Assembly (NCBI RefSeq): GCF_021887715.1 | Contig: NZ_JAIQXX010000003.1 | Location: 165,162 to 229,161, forward strand | Direction: 5' to 3' | Source: Winogradskyella immobilis | GTDB taxonomy: Bacteria > Bacteroidota > Bacteroidia > Flavobacteriales > Flavobacteriaceae | Length of the DNA: 64,000 nucleotides | Shown: positions 60,146-64,000 of the stretch, piece by piece | Layout of the letters: every line of letters begins with the position of its first letter | How positions within the stretch are numbered: the stretch's first letter is position 1 | Notes under the pieces: model-generated | Told to the model about the DNA's origin: nothing | Seen by the model: the letters and a program-made list of their open reading frames with translations, nothing else | Database searches by the model: none | Made by a program: the position numbers and the translations under genes

Positions 60146-60478
60146 ATGATTTTTGATAAAGATGGTAACATTACTATTATTACTCAAGAAAGTGCTTCAA
60201 TAAAAACATTAGCTCATAATATAGAACAAGGATATGATAAATATAAAGCAGATCATATTATAGTTAATATATCGAGTTTAGATGAACTAACCTTAGATGA
60301 TATTGTAAAATTCCTTAGAATTAGTAATACACATCGAGGTGATAAAAAATCATTTGTTATAGTTTCAAATAAGATAGATTTAGATAGTGTACCAGATGAA
60401 ATATGCCTTGTGCCAACTTTGCAAGAAGCTTATGATATTATTGAAATGGAAGATATAGAACGCGATTTAGGATTTTAA
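60146..60478 (+). CDS. Small STAS-like protein co-transcribed with rnz
   Basis: A 110-residue protein with a strand-helix pattern: MIFDKDGNITIITQ, then TLAHNIEQGYDKY, DHIIVNISSLDELTLDDIVKFLRISN and KSFVIVSNKI, like a STAS fold (anti-sigma antagonist type) but without a clear phospho-serine site. The rnz gene follows after 3 bases, so it may modulate or simply share expression with RNase Z. No function is known to me. Confidence 0.65.
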   Translation: MIFDKDGNITIITQESASIKTLAHNIEQGYDKYKADHIIVNISSLDELTLDDIVKFLRISNTHRGDKKSFVIVSNKIDLDSVPDEICLVPTLQEAYDIIEMEDIERDLGF

Positions 60479-60481
60479 TCG

Positions 60482-61387
60482 ATGAAATTAAATATCCTTG
60501 GCTGTTATAGTGCTACACCACGAACCAATACCAATCCTACATCTCAGGTTTTAGATATAAATAATCACTTATTTTTAATTGATTGCGGAGAAGGCACGCA
60601 AGTAGAATTACGTCGGAATAAAATAAAATTTTCAAGGATAAAGCATGTTTTTATTTCGCACTTACATGGAGATCATTATTTTGGATTGGTAGGTTTAATA
60701 TCAACATTTAGGCTATTAACTAGAGAAACAGATCTTCACATTTATGGACCAAAAGGACTAAAAGAAGTGATAACACTTCAACTGAAATTATCAGATTCTT
60801 GGACCAATTACAAATTGATTTTTCATGAGTTAACCTCTAAAGAATCTCAGCTCATTTTTGAAGACGATAAAGTAGAGGTTTATACAATACCTTTGGATCA
60901 TCGTATATATACCAATGGATTTTTGTTTAAAGAAAAGGCAGGAGATAGAAAGTTGGACATTAATGCAGTTCTCAACGCAGATATAAGCCAAGCTTACTAC
61001 CGTAAATTAAAACAAGGCGCAGATGTTATTAATGAATCTGGAGTGGTAATTAAAAATGAATCCGTTACAAAAGACCCAGCTAAGCCTAAAAGCTATGCAT
61101 TTTGTAGTGATACAGCCTATAATGAAACGATCATTCCTATTATTAAAGATGTAGATGTACTATACCATGAATCTACATTTTTAGAAAAAAATAAAAACCT
61201 TTGTCAGCCTACAAAACATAGTTCTGCTAAGCAAGCAGCAACTATAGCAAGCAAAGCAAATGTAGGACAATTGATATTAGGACATTATTCAACACGTTAT
61301 GATGATATTAATCAATTTAAAGACGAAGCGCAAACCATTTTTGAAAATGTAGAGTTGGCGGAAGACGGAAAAGTATTTGAATTTTAA
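60482..61387 (+). CDS. rnz: Ribonuclease Z
   Basis: A 301-residue metallo-beta-lactamase fold tRNA 3'-endonuclease. The HxHxDH motif is in SHLHGDHYFGL near residues 59-69; other ligands include the histidine in PLDHRIYTNGF and the aspartate in FCSDTAYN and the histidine in GHYSTRY. The TQVELRRNKIKFSRI part is a family mark. Length fits bacterial RNase Z. Last gene of the pyr-led operon. Overlaps the convergent small gene by 4 bases. Confidence 0.93.
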   Translation: MKLNILGCYSATPRTNTNPTSQVLDINNHLFLIDCGEGTQVELRRNKIKFSRIKHVFISHLHGDHYFGLVGLISTFRLLTRETDLHIYGPKGLKEVITLQLKLSDSWTNYKLIFHELTSKESQLIFEDDKVEVYTIPLDHRIYTNGFLFKEKAGDRKLDINAVLNADISQAYYRKLKQGADVINESGVVIKNESVTKDPAKPKSYAFCSDTAYNETIIPIIKDVDVLYHESTFLEKNKNLCQPTKHSSAKQAATIASKANVGQLILGHYSTRYDDINQFKDEAQTIFENVELAEDGKVFEF

Positions 61388-61800
61388 TACTGTAATTCAT
61401 CAAGTTGATGAATCCATTCAATAGCTTCTTTAAGTGATGAAGCTCTTTTTATACTAATATTAGAGAGTTGCTTTTCTAAATTTGCATTAAAAAATGTAGA
61501 TTCTCTATAAATGACTATGGCACTAGCAATAATAATAGCGTCTTCACTATTAAAATAAGACCATAATATAGGGTCTATAGAATAACTATTTACTCTATTC
61601 GCAACATAAGCTAAATTATTAAATCCAGAATACATATCTAATAATGAGCGAATTAAAGTTTCTAATTTCTGTTGATCAAAATGTTCTCCTTCGTTAACTT
61701 CAAGTATAAAGTATTTATCACAAGCGTAATAAGTACAAAAATTTAAAATAACTTTTTGGTAATTAGTAGATTTAGAAATTTCAGAATCTTCAAATTTCAT
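61384..61800 (-). CDS. SpoIIAA/STAS-like protein, paralogue of the gene at 5.4 kb
   Basis: A 138-residue soluble protein. Its AYVANRVNSYSIDP near residues 64-77 and SLKEAIEWIHQL at the end match the 125-residue gene at 5388-5765 (IANRKHSYSID, AIKWA). The strand-helix order, a FDQQKLETLIRSLLDMYSG helix and the conserved ANR...SYSID loop resemble the SpoIIAA-like domain. It overlaps the rnz stop. Unknown function. Confidence 0.68.
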   Translation of the reverse strand: MKFEDSEISKSTNYQKVILNFCTYYACDKYFILEVNEGEHFDQQKLETLIRSLLDMYSGFNNLAYVANRVNSYSIDPILWSYFNSEDAIIIASAIVIYRESTFFNANLEKQLSNISIKRASSLKEAIEWIHQLDELQY

Positions 61801-61867
61801 TTCATTTTTTTTATAAATCTACATATTTTTTGAAGGAAACAAAATTTTCAAGTAATTTCGTTCTATC

Positions 61868-62515
61868 ATGGAAAAAGACTTAAGTAACTACCGAAGATCA
61901 TACGATAAAGGACAACTTTTAATTGAGAATGTGCCAGAAAATCCCATAGAACTGTTTAGAGATTGGTTTTTAGAAGTAGACAAGCATTTTCCACAAGATG
62001 AGACAAATGCTATGACCATATCTACTATTGGTTTAGATGGCTACCCTAAGAGTAGAGTAGTGCTATTAAAAAAATACACACACAAAGGTTTTATTTTTTA
62101 TACCAACTATGCTAGTGAAAAAGGCAAGGCTATATCTGCAAACCCTAATGTATGTTTATCTTTTTTTTGGCATGGAGCTGAGCGTCAAATTATTATTAAA
62201 GGAATGGTAGAAAAAGTAGCTGATAATTTAAGTGACAGTTATTTTGAGTCTCGCCCTAGAGGCAGTCAACTTGGAGCTATAGCATCTAAGCAAAGTGAAG
62301 TCATAGATAGTAGAGACCATTTAGATAGTAATTTAAAAAGACTTGAAGAACAATATAAAGATAAATCAATAGCTCGCCCTAAGACTTGGGGTGGATATAT
62401 TGTTAAACCTGTTGAAATAGAGTTTTGGCAAGGTAGACCTAATAGACTTCATGATAGACTTCGTTATCAACTACAAGAAGATAGCAATTGGAAGATTGAT
62501 AGATTATCGCCTTAA
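61868..62515 (+). CDS. pdxH: Pyridoxamine 5'-phosphate oxidase
   Basis: A 215-residue FMN-dependent enzyme of PLP synthesis. The N-terminal NYRRSYDKGQL fits the PdxH start; SRVVLLKKYTHKGFIFYTNYASEKGKAI near 59-86 binds FMN; SRPRGSQLGAIASKQSEVI follows, and the C-terminal EFWQGRPNRLHDRLRY closes the active site. Length is typical. Divergent from the STAS-like gene with a 67-base gap. Confidence 0.94.
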   Translation: MEKDLSNYRRSYDKGQLLIENVPENPIELFRDWFLEVDKHFPQDETNAMTISTIGLDGYPKSRVVLLKKYTHKGFIFYTNYASEKGKAISANPNVCLSFFWHGAERQIIIKGMVEKVADNLSDSYFESRPRGSQLGAIASKQSEVIDSRDHLDSNLKRLEEQYKDKSIARPKTWGGYIVKPVEIEFWQGRPNRLHDRLRYQLQEDSNWKIDRLSP

Positions 62516-62722
62516 TTTGTAATTTCAAATCTTTATTTAGACGATTAAATGTGTTTTAATGACGATTAAACGCACGTTTTTATTCCTTAAGCATGCATTT
62601 CATCGATTATTTGCATATATTTTCGATAAAACACATGCTTTTAATCGATTTTAACATTTTGTTAACATTTTAAGTGTAAATGAAACTTACTTTAGTAGTC
62701 CCAAACATTAAAATACCTACTT

Positions 62723-63217
62723 ATGAAAGTTTCTACACTAATGCCTTTTTTGGCAATTGTAACCCTCTTGAGCTTTACATCTTGCTCAACAGAAAATTTT
62801 GAAGACGATATAGAGGCCATAGAATTAACTACTGCTCCTCAAGCAAAAGAAATAGAAATAGAGATTCTAGAATTGATTAATAACCATAGATTAACAAATG
62901 GTCTTAGTGCATTAGGTAATCATGATACAGTCAAAGCAGTAGCTTTTACGCATACAGATTATATGATTGAAGTTAGTGATGTATCTCATGATAATTTTTA
63001 CCAGAGAAAAGTGAGCTTAGAAGCAAATGCTGGTGCACGAGTAGTATCAGAAAATGTAGGCTACGGATTTTCTACAGCACATTCTGTAGTTAATGCTTGG
63101 TTAAATAGCCCGGCACATAAAGCAAATTTAGAAGGAGATTTTACCGATTTTGATGTATCGGCTGAACAAGACGAAAATGGAAGATGGTATTTTACCAATA
63201 TATTTATAAAAAGATAG
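62723..63217 (+). CDS. CAP/SCP-domain lipoprotein
   Basis: The 164-residue protein has a lipoprotein signal (LLSFTSC near residue 21), an acidic linker, then a CAP domain: EILELINNHRLTNGLSAL, HTDYMIEVSDVSHDNFYQR, SENVGYGF and VVNAWLNSPAHKANLEGDFTD. The two histidine-glutamate pairs of the CAP fold are present. Function unknown; extracytoplasmic. A terminator follows. Confidence 0.85.
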   Translation: MKVSTLMPFLAIVTLLSFTSCSTENFEDDIEAIELTTAPQAKEIEIEILELINNHRLTNGLSALGNHDTVKAVAFTHTDYMIEVSDVSHDNFYQRKVSLEANAGARVVSENVGYGFSTAHSVVNAWLNSPAHKANLEGDFTDFDVSAEQDENGRWYFTNIFIKR

Positions 63218-63241
63218 TTTTAAAGTTTTTTTAGTTAGTTG

Positions 63242-63277
63242 AAAAGCCATATTATATTTTTAATATGGCTTTTTCTT
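63242..63277 (+). terminator. Terminator after the CAP-domain gene
   Basis: Stem AAAAGCCATATTA / TAATATGGCTTTT followed by TCTTTG, 24 bases after the stop. Confidence 0.88.
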
Positions 63278-63703
63278 TGTCTAAAACTTAAATGGGTTAC
63301 TAATCTTCAGAATACAGTTCAACACTCTATTTAAAACCTTTTTGAATTTATTTATCGACTCCAACATCTAAATCATAAAATAAGATATATAAATTTACAT
63401 GACTAGAAATATACGAACGTATTAGTATAATTTAACATGTATTGCTTTCTATACACACTCTATGATATAATGAAGAATTCAATGTCAATGTACTATTATA
63501 ACTAATAATAAGTACACTTATGCTAATGAAATAAGATTACTTAAAACTCAGCAGTATTTATATAATCTCGCAACATAGCCTGTTTCCTTTTTATAAGTAA
63601 AGATAAGTTTTATTGAAAAGAGAAAAAGGGATTAATATAGCTAAGACAACATTTTAAAGGTGTTATAACTAAAAAGCCAACTTACTTTATGATACCCATT
63701 AAA

Positions 63704-63734
63704 AAAAGCCTTCAAATTAGAAGGCTTTTTTATA
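63704..63734. terminator. Terminator before the OmpA-family gene end
   Basis: Stem AAAAAAGCCTTC / GAAGGCTTTTTT with an AAATTA loop; it ends the minus-strand OmpA gene. Confidence 0.88.
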
Positions 63735-63752
63735 TAACGAGTATGTGTTTTT

Positions 63753-64000
63753 TTACTGTTTCACAATATAGAAGTAAGATCTTCTATTCTTTTGGTGTTC
63801 ATCTTTGGTACATTTTACCCCATTAGAACATTTGTTAAGCAATTGTGATTCGCCATATCCAATGGCAGACTCAATTCTATTTTCAGCAATACCTCTAGAG
63901 AGTAAATAATCTCTAGTAGATTTAGCACGTCTATCAGATAATTTCATATTGTATTTATCACGACCACGGCTATCGGTATGCGATTCAATTTTAATAACCA
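63753..64000 (-). CDS. OmpA-family protein, C-terminal part (5' truncated by the window)
   Basis: The frame is open to the right edge. The visible 82 residues VIKIESHTDSRGRDKYNMKLSD, RRAKSTRDYLLSRGI, ENRIESAIGYGES and the closing HQKNRRSYFYIV are the peptidoglycan-binding OmpA domain, with the D and R (HTDSR and NRRS) that bind diaminopimelate. The protein's start and front domains are outside this window, so the class (OmpA barrel or peptidoglycan-associated lipoprotein) is unknown. Confidence 0.87.
   Translation of the reverse strand, partial: VIKIESHTDSRGRDKYNMKLSDRRAKSTRDYLLSRGIAENRIESAIGYGESQLLNKCSNGVKCTKDEHQKNRRSYFYIVKQ

Larger units (their letters stand above)
63218..63752. other. Gene-poor stretch between CAP and OmpA genes
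   Basis: This 535-base stretch has no open frame worth calling on either strand. It is bounded by two terminator hairpins and otherwise AT-rich without repeats or RNA motifs that I recognise. It may hold remnants or a small RNA; nothing is visible. Confidence 0.65.

Overview
The window is a stretch of chromosome from a low-GC (roughly one third G+C by eye) member of the Bacteroidota, almost certainly a marine-type Flavobacteriaceae. The evidence is a PorQ-type type IX secretion gene next to cmk, a menaquinone pathway, DUF6048/DUF6452-type genes next to rlmD, TAnnTTTG promoter elements (several with an upstream TTG), few Shine-Dalgarno sequences, and SusC/FecA-style TonB receptors with a carboxypeptidase-like N-terminal domain. 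I cannot assign a genus from sequence alone. Nothing looks like a prophage, plasmid, transposon, CRISPR array or large island; no rRNA or tRNA was recognised.

Layout. 1-5.2 kb: end of an unknown gene, a nitronate monooxygenase-like flavoenzyme, a lipoprotein hydrolase, a YCII-domain protein fused operonically to an ECF42-type sigma factor, and a lipoprotein. 5.4-18.3 kb: a menaquinone biosynthesis region (menI-like thioesterase, menF, menD, menB, menA, menC, menE) interleaved with an RNA-binding protein, a secreted protein, a SAM methyltransferase and a CPBP protease. 18.4-25.3 kb: vWA-like protein, OmpA lipoprotein, GT2, HsdR_N-like nuclease-fold protein, holA, outer-membrane protein pair and rlmD. 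25.4-30.2 kb: ECF sigma factor with a predicted autoregulated promoter and odd repeats, ornithine aminotransferase, and a run of four tiny membrane proteins, one without a canonical start codon. 30.2-41.4 kb: TSP3-repeat lipoprotein, cysteine desulfurase, TonB receptor with a 37-residue membrane peptide gene behind it, M23 peptidase, ZapB-like/ZapA, a probable 6S RNA, RNase Y, xerD, aroQ. 41.7-51.3 kb: lpdA, thioredoxin-fold lipoprotein, DinB-like, MsrB, M48, MFS, then a minus-strand operon of ECF sigma, anti-sigma and two secreted beta-solenoid-like proteins. 51.4-64 kb: lon, porQ, cmk, LysM protein, rpsA, pyrR-pyrB-STAS-rnz, pdxH, CAP-domain lipoprotein and a truncated OmpA-family gene.

How the genes work together. 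The men genes form most of the chorismate-to-demethylmenaquinone route (menH and menG are not seen here). Three ECF sigma genes each carry an ECF-like promoter motif just upstream, suggesting autoregulation. zapA, its coiled-coil partner, 6S RNA and rny keep an order reminiscent of zapA-ssrS in proteobacteria. pyrR-pyrB and rnz appear co-transcribed.

The window is mostly ordinary core genome. No dramatic new system was found; the items most worth a second look are the ECF promoters and repeat array near 25.4 kb, the tiny membrane-protein run at 28-29.4 kb with an ATT-start candidate, the 37-residue peptide gene, the 6S RNA candidate and the small SpoIIAA/STAS-like protein family. All functional calls are from reading sequence and family knowledge; no database search was run.
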